Assembly (NCBI GenBank): GCA_903922735.1 | Contig: CAIXUZ010000041.1 | Coordinates: 29,904-93,903, forward strand | Reading direction: 5' to 3' | Origin: an uncultured Verrucomicrobia subdivision 3 bacterium | Lineage (GTDB): Bacteria; Verrucomicrobiota; Verrucomicrobiia; Limisphaerales; UBA11358 | DNA length: 64,000 nucleotides | Part shown: positions 25,721 through 34,682 of the stretch, one piece after another | Numbering within the stretch: the stretch's first letter is position 1 | How the letters are laid out: each line of letters begins with the position of its first letter | Translations under genes and position numbers: made by a program | The notes under the pieces: model-generated | What the model was told of the DNA's origin: nothing | The model's database searches: none | Seen by the model: only the letters and a program-made list of their open reading frames with translations

Positions 25721-26635
25721 ATGAAAATTGTAATACCTTTACTGACCCTCTTTTTGGCGGGGGTGCTGGCTCACGCCGCGCCGCCATCGGCGGTCACCGT
25801 GGCTGTGTATGATTTCAAAGGTGATAACCGGTTCGAGAGCTTGGGCGTTAAAGTGACCACGCTCGTCGCCGCCAACCTCACAACCGAAACCAATCTGGCC
25901 CTGGTCGAACGGGCGAATTTGAAAAAGGCTCTGAACGAACAGGCCTTTGGTGTTTCGGGCATGGTCAGCCCGGAAACGGCCTCCGCCATCGGCCAGATTA
26001 CCGGCGTGAAAGTTTTGGTGGCCGGGCAGGTGATGAAAACCGGCGATAATCATCTGGTCATCGTCGCCAATATCATCGGCACGGAAACGGGCCGGCTGTT
26101 TTCCGACAAGGTGGAAGGTTCGGCGGACCGCTTGATGGATTTGACTTCAACGTTGAGCCGGAAAATCGCCCAGACCATCAATGCCCAGACGACCAACCTC
26201 ATCATGGTGGCGCAGGAGTCCCACGCGGAACGCCTGGAGCGGATTGTCAAAAGCATCAACGGAACAAATCGTCCGAGCGTATCGCTGGGAATTCTCCTGA
26301 AAAACGGCTGGCCCGGTGCCACTACTACCGGTGAATTTGGAATCATCCTGTTGAAGGCCGGATTCAAGGTGGTGGACGGCAAATCGGACCGGAAACCGGA
26401 CGTGGAAATCACCGGCGTATGCAACACCAGCGCCGGGCCGCGGCATGGCGATCTATATTCATACGGAGCCGTCATCGAGTTGAAAGTTGTGGATCGGCGG
26501 ACGGGTAACATCATCGCCTTTGACCGCCAGGAAAGCACCGTGACTGACGCCACCGCGATGAGCGCCAATCGGTCCGCGCAGGCCTGTGCCGTTGACGCGC
26601 TGGCGGAACGGGTTCTGCCCCTGCTGGCCAAATGA
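25721..26635 (+). CDS. CsgG-like exported protein, paralogue 3
   Basis: A 304-residue protein: signal peptide MKIVIPLLTLFLAGVLAHAA, then VTVAVYDFKGDN, LVAANLTTETNLALVERANLKKALNEQAFGVSGM, IGQITGVKVLVAGQVM, IIGTETGRLF and the second domain with LERIVKSINGTNRPSVSL, KPDVEITGVCNTSAGPRHGDLYSYGAVIELKVVDRRTG, LAERVLPLLAK. Paralogue 4 is its closest relative over the stretch NAQTTNLIMVAQES. ATG 25721 begins at the signal peptide, 20 bp after the previous stop, and most intergenic gaps in this run are the same ATTTCAATCA-type sequence, which points to tandem duplication. Confidence 0.8.
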   Translation: MKIVIPLLTLFLAGVLAHAAPPSAVTVAVYDFKGDNRFESLGVKVTTLVAANLTTETNLALVERANLKKALNEQAFGVSGMVSPETASAIGQITGVKVLVAGQVMKTGDNHLVIVANIIGTETGRLFSDKVEGSADRLMDLTSTLSRKIAQTINAQTTNLIMVAQESHAERLERIVKSINGTNRPSVSLGILLKNGWPGATTTGEFGIILLKAGFKVVDGKSDRKPDVEITGVCNTSAGPRHGDLYSYGAVIELKVVDRRTGNIIAFDRQESTVTDATAMSANRSAQACAVDALAERVLPLLAK

Positions 26636-26654
26636 TTTCAATCAAACCATATCC

Positions 26655-27578
26655 ATGAAAATAAACACTCCTTTCATCCTGTCCCTCTTATTGGCGGGTG
26701 TCATGGCCCACGCCGCGCCGCCAGCGGCGCTCACCGTGGCCGTGTATGATTTCAAAGGTTACGATGAGGCGGAGAATTTGGGCGGTAAAGTGACTTCACT
26801 GATTGCCTCTGAACTCACGACCGGTACGAACTTGGTTTTGTTCGATCGCCTGCAATTGACGAAGGCTTTGAACGAACAGGCGCTGGGGGTTTCTGGCGTG
26901 GTCAGTTCGGACACGGCGGCGATGATCGGCCAGATCACCGGCGTGAAAGTTTTGGTGGCCGGAAAGGTGATGCCCATGGGCGCCAACCATCTGGTCATCG
27001 TGGCGAACATCATTGGCACCGAAACGGGACGGCTGTTTGCCGACCAGGTGGAAGGCTCCCCGGACAAATTGGTGGATTTGACTTCTGCTTTGAGCCGGAA
27101 AATCACCCAGACCATCAATGCCCAGACGACCAATCTCATCATGGTGGCGCAGGAATCCCGCGCGAATCGTCTGGAGCGGATTGTCAAAAGCATCACCGGA
27201 ACCAATCGTCCGTCCGTTTTGGTGAATGTCCACGGCTCTTCGGGCAAATCGCCGCCCAACTCCACGGCCACAGCTGAATTCGGAATCATCCTGTTAAAGG
27301 CCGGATTCAAGGTGGTGGACGCTAAATCGGAGCAAAAACCGGACGTGGTGATCTCCGGCGTGGACGAGGCCAAAGAAGAACCGCGTCATGCCGACCTGTA
27401 TTCATTCCAAGCCGTCATCGAATTGAAAGTTCGGGAACGGCGGAGCGGCAACATCATTTGCTTTGATCGCCAGGAATGCACCGCGACCGACGCCACCAAG
27501 GTGGGGGCCAGCCGGGCCGCCCAGGTCAATGCCGTTGATGCGCTGGCGGAGCGGATACTTCCGCTGCTCGCAAAGTAA
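26655..27578 (+). CDS. CsgG-like exported protein, paralogue 4
   Basis: A 307-residue protein with signal peptide MKINTPFILSLLLAGVMAHAA. N-terminal domain: LTVAVYDFKGYDEAENLGGKVTSLIASELTTGTNLVLFDRLQLTKALNEQALGVSG, IGQITGVKVLVAGKVM. C-terminal domain: LERIVKSITGTNRPSVLVNV, KPDVVISGVDEAKEEPRHADLYSFQAVIELKVRERRSG, LAERILPLLAK. It has diverged in the DRLQLTKAL segment where paralogues 2, 3 and 5 have ER/DR(A/V)(N/E)LKKAL, possibly a partner-contact region. Same strand and spacing as the neighbours. Confidence 0.8.
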   Translation: MKINTPFILSLLLAGVMAHAAPPAALTVAVYDFKGYDEAENLGGKVTSLIASELTTGTNLVLFDRLQLTKALNEQALGVSGVVSSDTAAMIGQITGVKVLVAGKVMPMGANHLVIVANIIGTETGRLFADQVEGSPDKLVDLTSALSRKITQTINAQTTNLIMVAQESRANRLERIVKSITGTNRPSVLVNVHGSSGKSPPNSTATAEFGIILLKAGFKVVDAKSEQKPDVVISGVDEAKEEPRHADLYSFQAVIELKVRERRSGNIICFDRQECTATDATKVGASRAAQVNAVDALAERILPLLAK

Positions 27579-27597
27579 AATTTGATCCAAATAGATT

Positions 27598-28515
27598 ATG
27601 AAAACACAAATCTCAATGGGTTTGATAATCCTGGCATTGGCTGGTGCGGTAGCTCATGCCGCGCCGCTCACGGTGGCCGTGTATGATTTCAAGGGTGACG
27701 GCGCTGCCGCCAGCTACGGCAAAAACGTCACCACCCTCGTCACCGCCAACCTGACGACCGAGACCAATCTGGTCATGCTCGAACGCGTGGAATTGTCGAA
27801 AGCTTTGAGCGAGCAGGCCTTTGGCGTTTCAGGCTTGGTCAATTCGGTTGCGGCCGCGCAGATCGGCCAGATCACCGGCGCAAAAATCTTGGTGGCCGGG
27901 CAGGTGATAAAAACCGGCGATAATCATCTGGTCATCGTTGCCAACATCGTCGGCACGGAGACCGGCCGGCTGTTTGCCAGCAAGGTGGAAGGCTCGGCGG
28001 ATAACTTGACCGAATTGACTGCCAGCTTGAGCCGGAAGATTGCGCAGACCATCAGCGACCAGGCGAAGAACCTGATTGCCGCGAAGCAGGAATCCAGCGA
28101 GGAACGGCTGGATCGCATCATTAAAAACCTCGCCGGCACCAACCGTCCGAGCGTGTCGGTCGAAATCCTCATGCCTTCCCTGAATAAGGGGCATCTGATC
28201 ACGGCGGAAGGTGAATTGGGAAGAATCCTGTTGAAGTCGAGATTCGCGGTGGTGGATGCCAGGTCGGATCGGAAACCGGACGTGGAAATCACCGGAGTGC
28301 TCGACATCAGCGCCGCGCCCCGCCACGGCGAAATGTTTTCCTTTCGCGCCGTCATTGATTTGAAGATTCAGGAACGCCGGTCCGGCACCATCCTCGCCTT
28401 TGACCATCAGGAAGGCAACGCCACCGGCACCACCGAAGCGGGTGCCAACCGGTCCGCCCAGGTCAACGCCGTTGATGCGCTGGCGGAAAGAATTCTGCCG
28501 CTCTTGGCCAAATGA
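27598..28515 (+). CDS. CsgG-like exported protein, paralogue 5
   Basis: A 305-residue protein starting MKTQISMGLIILALAGAVAHAA (signal peptide), then LTVAVYDFKGDGAAASYGKNVTTLVTANLTTETNLVMLERVELSKALSEQAFGVSGL, IGQITGAKILVAGQVI, IVGTETGRLF, and the second domain LDRIIKNLAGTNRPSVSVEI, KPDVEITGVLDISAAPRHGEMFSFRAVIDLKIQERRSG, LAERILPLLAK. It shares its middle block with paralogue 2 and its 3' block with paralogues 3 and 4, consistent with gene conversion. No lipobox. Confidence 0.8.
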   Translation: MKTQISMGLIILALAGAVAHAAPLTVAVYDFKGDGAAASYGKNVTTLVTANLTTETNLVMLERVELSKALSEQAFGVSGLVNSVAAAQIGQITGAKILVAGQVIKTGDNHLVIVANIVGTETGRLFASKVEGSADNLTELTASLSRKIAQTISDQAKNLIAAKQESSEERLDRIIKNLAGTNRPSVSVEILMPSLNKGHLITAEGELGRILLKSRFAVVDARSDRKPDVEITGVLDISAAPRHGEMFSFRAVIDLKIQERRSGTILAFDHQEGNATGTTEAGANRSAQVNAVDALAERILPLLAK

Positions 28516-28538
28516 TTTCAACTCAACCAAACAAAACT

Positions 28539-29489
28539 ATGAAAATAAAACTCCCGTTTATTCTCCCCATGTTGCTCCTCGCGGGCGCGCTTGCCCACGG
28601 ACAGAATGCAACCACCGACGGTCGTCCGCCGGCGGTTCTCACCGTCGCCGTCTTCGACTTTGATTCCAAGGACGAGAATGTCCATGGCCTTGGCCCGAAA
28701 GTCTCCACGCTGCTCAATGTCAACCTGTCCGCCGAGCCGAACCTCGTCACCGTCGAGCGGGCGGAACTGGAAAAAGCGCTGGGCGAACAGGAATTGGGCC
28801 TGTCCGGCACCGTTGCGCCCGACACCGCGGCGAAGGTGGCCAACTTGACCGGCGCAAAAATTCTGGTCACCGGTCGCGTGTTCAAGACGGACACGGAACT
28901 GTTCATCGTCGCCAAAATCATTGGCACGGAAACCAGCCGCGTGTATGGCGAGCTGGTCACCGGCGGCGCGGATGCCTCCATTGCCGACCTGTCTGCGAGC
29001 CTGGCGAAGAAAATCGCGGCGGCCGTGGTGCAGAAAGGCGACACCCTGCTTGCCAAAGTGGAGAAGCCGGAAGACCGCGTTGCGAAGATCAAGAAGGCGC
29101 TCGGCGACAAGAAGCTGCCTTCCGTTTCGGTGAGAATTGCCGAGCAGCATTTTGGCCGGCGGGTCATCGACCCGGCCGCGCAGACGGAACTATCCCTGAT
29201 ATTACAGCAGTGCGGCTTCACGCTGGCGGACGATAAGTCCGATAGCAAGCCGGACATTGAGATCACAGGCGAAGCCTTGAGCGAATTCGGGATGCGCAAA
29301 GGCAACCTGAAAAGCTGCCGCGCCCGCATAGAAATCAAGGCCCGCGACCGCAAGAGCGGCGACATCCTCTCCGTGGACCGTCAAACCAGCGTTGCCGTGG
29401 ACGTGGCCGAACACATCGCCGCAAAAACCGCGTTGCAAAACGGCGCGGGCGAACTGGCGGAGCGCTTGATTCCAAAACTGGTGAAATGA
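28539..29489 (+). CDS. CsgG-like exported protein, paralogue 6
   Basis: A 316-residue protein with signal peptide MKIKLPFILPMLLLAGALAHG. N-terminal domain: LTVAVFDFDSKDENVHGLGPKVSTLLNVNLSAEPNLVTVERAELEKALGEQELGLSGT, LTGAKILVTGRVF, IIGTETSRVYGEL. C-terminal domain: IKKALGDKKLPSVSVRI, KPDIEITGEALSEFGMRKGNLKSCRARIEIKARDRKSGDILSVDRQ. It lacks the TNRPSV block of paralogues 2-5 and in that respect resembles paralogue 1, so the array is bounded by the two most diverged copies. ATG 28539 follows the preceding stop by 23 bp. Confidence 0.8.
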   Translation: MKIKLPFILPMLLLAGALAHGQNATTDGRPPAVLTVAVFDFDSKDENVHGLGPKVSTLLNVNLSAEPNLVTVERAELEKALGEQELGLSGTVAPDTAAKVANLTGAKILVTGRVFKTDTELFIVAKIIGTETSRVYGELVTGGADASIADLSASLAKKIAAAVVQKGDTLLAKVEKPEDRVAKIKKALGDKKLPSVSVRIAEQHFGRRVIDPAAQTELSLILQQCGFTLADDKSDSKPDIEITGEALSEFGMRKGNLKSCRARIEIKARDRKSGDILSVDRQTSVAVDVAEHIAAKTALQNGAGELAERLIPKLVK

Positions 29490-29842
29490 ATCCGACCAAA
29501 TGGCAAATACTTTATGATACAGGGCGGTTTCCTTTGTGGTTTAGGATTCCGGCATTGGTATTTGGAGTTTTCTCGTTATTACTTGCCGTGGAAATTGCCG
29601 CAAACGGTTTGTTCGGTATTAACCTTCGTTTTCCTATGCCAAATGCTGGCTCTGGTTCGTATTTGCTTGGCTCACTCGCTTGCCTGGCTATTGCCGCAGT
29701 CTGGATTTTTGTTTGGTTCGCCCAAATCCGCATTTTGCTTGATGCGACACGACAGGAGTTGATCGTGTCATCAAGAGGATATACTCGCTTGCATGAGCGT
29801 CACATTACCTTGATTGGTAGCCGTAAAGGGGTCAGTCCATAG
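29486..29842 (+). CDS. Small membrane protein of unknown function, last gene of the cluster
   Basis: A 118-residue protein whose ATG overlaps the stop of paralogue 6 (ATGA), so it is translationally coupled. Two membrane segments are visible: FRIPALVFGVFSLLLAVEIAANGLF (about residues 19-43) and YLLGSLACLAIAAVWIFVWFAQI (about 59-81), followed by a short soluble tail. No family recognised. It probably belongs to the ECF-controlled unit. The reading frame stops soon after a sequence that looks like it could once have continued; a truncated C-terminus is possible. Confidence 0.6.
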   Translation: MNPTKWQILYDTGRFPLWFRIPALVFGVFSLLLAVEIAANGLFGINLRFPMPNAGSGSYLLGSLACLAIAAVWIFVWFAQIRILLDATRQELIVSSRGYTRLHERHITLIGSRKGVSP

Positions 29843-31311
29843 TATTGTGCTATTTTTTATTCTGCGTGAAGGGGGCGGTTCTTTACTATGCCCACTCTGA
29901 ATGGGAAGTTTATGCCACCACCCGTCTCCGGCTCACGCGGGCGGCGGAGTTGGATGACATCCCTTGTGACCGCGCCTCTTCTATTTTCAATCTTCCATCC
30001 TCGCCTTCGGAAATTCAATCCCTATAGCACCTTCCACCTCGAAGCTCGTTTTCATAAAAATTTCACTGGACATAAATGTACCAGTGTGTAATAATACACC
30101 TAGTTCAGCGGGCCTCCGCTTGGGCCTGCCGCCGGACGACGGTGTCGCTGACATTGCCTTGCCGGTAGCGGGTGCGGTTTCCGCGTGGCGTGCGTGATCG
30201 TTCTTTGACATCTCGATTTTGTCCCGCAGCCTGTTCTAGGTTGTCCGGGTGGAGCTTGCCCCCTTCGCCCGGCAACCTGGCAACCTTCAAAATTTGATTT
30301 TTCGGTGCGGTTTGGTGCGGTTTAGTGCGCTCGGTTCCGCCCGGTCTCGGATGGAATCTGTCTTCTGCTCTTTGAAATCACTTTTATTTCGTTTATTTCG
30401 TGGTTAAAAATGTTTTTTCCGGTTTCGCCCTTGGCGCTCTTGGCGCCTTGGCGGTTTAAACCCGGATTCCGGTCTCAGCTTGAAGTTATTCACGGTTTCC
30501 TGGCTTCCTTATTTAATTTTTTGATCGGCTTCCGCCTTCCGCCTTCCGCTTTGCCTTTGTCACCTTTGTTGTTAAAAAATCACCTGCTTTGGTCCCATTT
30601 TCAGCATGCCAGCGTTTCAGCGTTTCATCTTTTGAGTTCCAGCCCCGCGCGCGCCAGAACTAGGGTGCCAAAAAGTGCCAAAAGGTGCCAAAAAGGGCCA
30701 AAAAGGGCCGCGTAGCCTCCAGCATCCGGAAACCGACCTCGGAAATTTAGCCTGTTTTTGGTCCAGAAACGGTCCAGTTTTGGATGCTCTATCAACCACT
30801 TACAACAAATAGCCATGGCCCTGGTAAAAAAGTAAGGTCGCATTTGATTTCAGCTTTCTGCTTTGAACTTTCTGTTTTGGCCCATTTTCAGCATATTAGC
30901 GTTTCAGCGTTTTAGCTTTTAGGCCTGCCCTCCGCCCTCCGACCTTCACCCTCCGGCTACCCGCGCCCCCGCGCACGCCAGAAAAGGGGCGACAAAAACG
31001 CCAAAATGCGACAAAACGCGACATGACTTGCGTCGCGCTCGTTAAAGAACCTGGAAAAAAACCGGTAGCCGGTAAAAATCGGTAAAAATCGGTAAACAAA
31101 CCGTGCCGCACGCTTTCAATTATGATCTGGTCTTGCCCTTGGCGGGCTTGGCGTCTTGGCGGTTTAAAATTGTGGCTGGAAGAAACTTCAGTGAAATCAA
31201 ACTCAAACCTGTGTTATGTCCAAGAATTTCATGCCCGCGTCCATACAAAACCGCTGACACTGGCCTGCTGATTTGAGAATATGGAAAAACAACCGCCACC
31301 TATCAAAATAT
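29843..31311. repeat. Long repeat-rich intergenic region upstream of fucI
   Basis: No gene supported over about 1.47 kb. It contains a direct repeat of the type CCCTTGGCG..CTTGGCG..CTTGGCGGTTTAAA at about 30426-30461 and 31135-31168, flanking two related modules. Each module (30589-30712 and 30877-31022) starts with CCCATTTTCAGCAT then AGCGTTTCAGCGTTT and ends in an A-rich tandem tail: GTGCCAAAAA units at 30665-30708, CGACAAAA/CGCCAAAA units at 30989-31022. A further tract of ATCGGTAAAA units lies at 31062-31098. The fucI promoter is presumably in the last 150 bp. Confidence 0.6.
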
Positions 31312-33108
31312 ATGAAACTATCATTGTTTAATGGTTCCCTTCCCAAAATCGGTATCCGGCCAACGATTGACGGTCGCCTCGGCGGCGTCCGCGAGTCGCT
31401 CGAAAAACAAACGATGGATATGGCCAAGTCCGCCGCCAAACTCATTTCCTCCAGCCTTCGGTATCCGAATGGCAAGAAGGTTGAATGCGTCATTGCCGAC
31501 ACCTGCATCGGTGGCGTGGCCGAAGCTTCGGCTTGCGCTGAAAAATTTGCGCGTGAAGGCGTCGGCGTGTCGCTCACCGTAACCCCTTGCTGGTGTTATG
31601 GCAGCGAGACGATGGACATGAATCCGTCCGTCCCGAAAGCCGTCTGGGGCTTCAACGGCACCGAACGTCCTGGTGCGGTTTATCTCGCGGCGGTGCTTGC
31701 CGGCCACACGCAGAAAGGCCTTCCTGCGTTCGGCATTTACGGCCATGAAGTTCAGGATGGCGGCGATAAATCCATTCCCGCCGATGTGCAGGAAAAGCTT
31801 CTCCGCTTCGTCCGCGCCGGTCTGGCGGTGGCGTTGATGCGCGGTAAATCGTACCTCGGCATGGGCGGGGTATCGATGGGGATCGCCGGTTCCATTGTGG
31901 ACCAGCCGTTCTTCGAAGATTATCTCGGCATGCGCGTCGAAACCGTTGACATGACGGAATTTCTCCGCCGCATGGACAAGGGCATTTACGATCCCGCCGA
32001 ATACAAGAAAGCGCTTAAGTGGGTGAAGGAAAATTGTCCGGAGGGCAAGGATTACAATTCGCCGAAGACCGTCCGCTCCCGCACGCAGCTCGATAGTGAA
32101 TGGGAAAAATCCGTCAAGATGGCGCTCATCGCCCGCGATCTCATGGTCGGCAATCCTAAGCTCGCCGAAATGGGCTTTGGCGAGGAATCGCACGGCCACA
32201 ATGCCATCGCGTCTGGCTTCCAAGGCCAGCGCCAATGGACGGATTACCAGCCGAACGGTGATTTTCTCGAGGCAATCCTGAGCACGTCATTCGACTGGAA
32301 CGGCATCCGTGCGCCTTATGTTGTCGCCACCGAAAATGATTGCCTCAACGGCGCTTCGATGTTGTTCGGCAATTTGCTCACCAATACCGCGCAGATTTTT
32401 GCGGATGTGCGGACCTATTGGAGTCCCGATGCTGTGAAGCGCGTTTCCGGTCACACGCTTGACGGTCATGCGGCGAACGGCATTTTGCATCTCATCAATT
32501 CCGGCCCCGCCACGCTCGACGGCACCGGCCAGCAGGAAATTGACGGCCAGCCGGCGATGAAGCCGTTCTGGGACATCACGAAGGACGAGGCGAAGAAATG
32601 TCTCGAAGCCACGACGTGGCATCCAAGCATCACGGAATATTTCCCCGGCGGCGGCTGGAGCACGCGCTTCCTCACCCGCGGCGGTATGCCGGTGACGATG
32701 TGCCGTTTGAACCTTATCAAGGGTCTCGGCGCGGCGTTGCAGATCGCCGAAGGCTGGACGGTGGACTTGCCGGAAAATGTCCACAACACGCTCGACCAGC
32801 GCACGAATCCGACCTGGCCGACGACCTGGTTTGCGCCGAATCTGACGGGGCAGGGCGCGTTCCGCGATGTTTACACTGTGATGAACAATTGGGGCGCAAA
32901 TCATGGCGCCATCAGCTACGGCCACATCGGCGCGGATTTGATTTCGCTCGCGTCCATGCTGCGCATTCCGGTTTACATGCACAACGTGGCGGCGGAAAAA
33001 GTGTTCCGCCCGAGCAGTTGGGCCGCGTTCGGCACGGCGGACTTGGAAGGTGCGGATTATCGTGCCTGCCAGAACTTTGGCCCGCTTTACGGAAAGAATG
33101 TGCGCTAA
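31312..33108 (+). CDS. fucI: L-fucose isomerase
   Basis: Converts L-fucose to L-fuculose in the cytoplasm; Mn-dependent hexamer in the characterised family. The 598 residues match the family: [136 protein letters not shown] and [23 protein letters not shown]. Conserved Glu (ATEND) and Asp metal ligands are present. ATG 31312 ([11 protein letters not shown]) is preferred to the upstream TTG 31273. It heads the fucose set with fucP and the kinase, and its product enters the same BMC aldolase as rhamnulose phosphate. Confidence 0.96.
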   Translation: MKLSLFNGSLPKIGIRPTIDGRLGGVRESLEKQTMDMAKSAAKLISSSLRYPNGKKVECVIADTCIGGVAEASACAEKFAREGVGVSLTVTPCWCYGSETMDMNPSVPKAVWGFNGTERPGAVYLAAVLAGHTQKGLPAFGIYGHEVQDGGDKSIPADVQEKLLRFVRAGLAVALMRGKSYLGMGGVSMGIAGSIVDQPFFEDYLGMRVETVDMTEFLRRMDKGIYDPAEYKKALKWVKENCPEGKDYNSPKTVRSRTQLDSEWEKSVKMALIARDLMVGNPKLAEMGFGEESHGHNAIASGFQGQRQWTDYQPNGDFLEAILSTSFDWNGIRAPYVVATENDCLNGASMLFGNLLTNTAQIFADVRTYWSPDAVKRVSGHTLDGHAANGILHLINSGPATLDGTGQQEIDGQPAMKPFWDITKDEAKKCLEATTWHPSITEYFPGGGWSTRFLTRGGMPVTMCRLNLIKGLGAALQIAEGWTVDLPENVHNTLDQRTNPTWPTTWFAPNLTGQGAFRDVYTVMNNWGANHGAISYGHIGADLISLASMLRIPVYMHNVAAEKVFRPSSWAAFGTADLEGADYRACQNFGPLYGKNVR

Positions 33109-33356
33109 ACCATATCGTCATGCTTGATGGTGTTTTCCCCTAAGTTAGCCTGGAACCGTGATGAGGTTTTGCGTGTTCCGGGCTGGCGTATTGGGTCTGC
33201 CGTTGGTGATTGGGGGGACGGCGATGTCGGGAAACATCGGAAATGAAAGCACCTTTTGAAAAAAAGGAGTTGTCCCGCATGGATAAATTCCAAATACTGA
33301 AAAATCGCAAGGCCACAACCAAAATTGATTGTCATTAATCATCAACCAGAAAACAC

Positions 33357-34631
33357 ATGATCACACCTGTTCAATCCACCAACTCCGGCACCAAAGGCGG
33401 CAGTCTTTTTAAAACCGCCGACGGTAAAAACCTATTCGTGACCTTTGCGCTGGTCACCTCGCTGTTTTTGCTATGGGGTTTTTGCAATGGGATGATCGAC
33501 ATCCTCAACAAGCATTTTCAAAACACGCTGCATATCAATAAATTTCAATCTGGCTTCGTGCAGTTTGCCAACTACCTCGCCTATTTCCTGATGGCGATTC
33601 CCGCGGGCCTGATGGCGCGAAAATTCGGCTACAAGGGCGGTATCATCATTGGTTTGGTGCTGATTGCGGCGGGGGCGTTCTGGTTCATCCCCGCGACGCA
33701 GATCGGGACGTATTGGGCGTTTCTCACCGGCCTGTTCATCCTTGCCGCCGGCATGACCTGTCTGGAAACCATCGCCAATCCCTACACCACCGTCCTCGGG
33801 TCGGCGGAGGGCGGTGCCACCCGCATCAATATTGCCCAGACCTTCAATGGCGTGGGTTGGATTCTCGGCCCGATTGTCGGCGGCCATTTCGTCTTTGGCG
33901 GCAAGGAAGGCGCAGCCGCCAGCAACGCCGGCCTGTATCTGCCTTACCTCGGCGTCGGTATCGTCGTGGCGGTGTTGATCGTGGTCTTCATCATGTCCAA
34001 AGTGCCGGACTTGCACGCGGAGGAGGAAGTGAAGTCCGAAGCCGAAGGGACCGGCAAAAAGCCCCTGTGGAAACGCTCGCATTTTACTTTGGGCGTACTG
34101 ACCCAATTTCTCTATGTCGCGGCGCAGACGGGAATTTTCAGCTTTTTTATCAACTACGTCGTGGAAAACGATCACACCGTCTCGGAAAAAACTGCCTCCT
34201 ACTGGCTCGGGGCCATTGGTTTCGGCCTGTTCATGGGCGGACGGCTCTGCGGCAGCTTTGTGGTCAGCCAGTTCAAACCCCAGCGCGTGGTCGCAACCTA
34301 TGCCGCCATCAACGTAGTGCTGACTGGCATCGCGATGGGCGGCGGCAAGCTGGGCATCTACGCCCTGTTCGGCACCTTTTTCTTCATGTCCATCATGTTC
34401 CCGACGATTTTCGCGCTGGGCATCCGCGGGCTGGGCGAGCACACCAAGCTGGCCTCGTCGCTGATTGTGATGTCCATCGTGGGCGGGGCGATTGCGCCGC
34501 CGTTGATGGGCTACATCGCCGATGTTTCCTCCATGCGGGTGGGTTTTGCTCTGCCGCTAATCTGTTTTGTATTCATTGCTGTCTATGGTGCCATCTGGCA
34601 GAAGCTGGAAAACAAAGACCGCGAGGCGTGA
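33357..34631 (+). CDS. fucP: L-fucose:proton symporter, MFS
   Basis: A 424-residue inner-membrane transporter of the FucP branch of the major facilitator superfamily with about 12 membrane segments. Signature blocks: FVTFALVTSLFLLWGFCNGMIDILNKHFQ, YFLMAIPAGLMARKFGYKGGIIIGL, GMTCLETIANPYTTVLGSAEGGATRINIAQTFNGVGWILGP. The Asp in GMIDILNKHF matches the proton-linked acidic residue of FucP; a later Glu lies in CLETIANPY. A hydrophilic central loop (HAEEEVKSEAEGTGKKPLWKR) separates the two halves. It lies 248 bp downstream of fucI in the same direction. Related FucP-like proteins also move other sugars, so the assignment to fucose leans on the neighbouring fucI. Confidence 0.88.
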   Translation: MITPVQSTNSGTKGGSLFKTADGKNLFVTFALVTSLFLLWGFCNGMIDILNKHFQNTLHINKFQSGFVQFANYLAYFLMAIPAGLMARKFGYKGGIIIGLVLIAAGAFWFIPATQIGTYWAFLTGLFILAAGMTCLETIANPYTTVLGSAEGGATRINIAQTFNGVGWILGPIVGGHFVFGGKEGAAASNAGLYLPYLGVGIVVAVLIVVFIMSKVPDLHAEEEVKSEAEGTGKKPLWKRSHFTLGVLTQFLYVAAQTGIFSFFINYVVENDHTVSEKTASYWLGAIGFGLFMGGRLCGSFVVSQFKPQRVVATYAAINVVLTGIAMGGGKLGIYALFGTFFFMSIMFPTIFALGIRGLGEHTKLASSLIVMSIVGGAIAPPLMGYIADVSSMRVGFALPLICFVFIAVYGAIWQKLENKDREA

Positions 34632-34682
34632 ATTACTCGGCGACGTTAAGCAAAACGAGATAGGTCACTGGATATAATTTTT

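Noticed and set aside
23041..29489. Curli secretion locus
   Set aside because: CsgG-like domains are present, but no curli subunit, CsgE, CsgF or CsgD genes are seen and the proteins lack the lipobox of CsgG.
29987..30290. Two short minus-strand frames (74 and 61 codons)
   Set aside because: Overlapping, low-complexity and without start context in a repeat-rich intergenic region.
30660..30715. CRISPR or phase-variable coding repeat
   Set aside because: Short GTGCCAAAAA units without spacers in a region with no supported gene.
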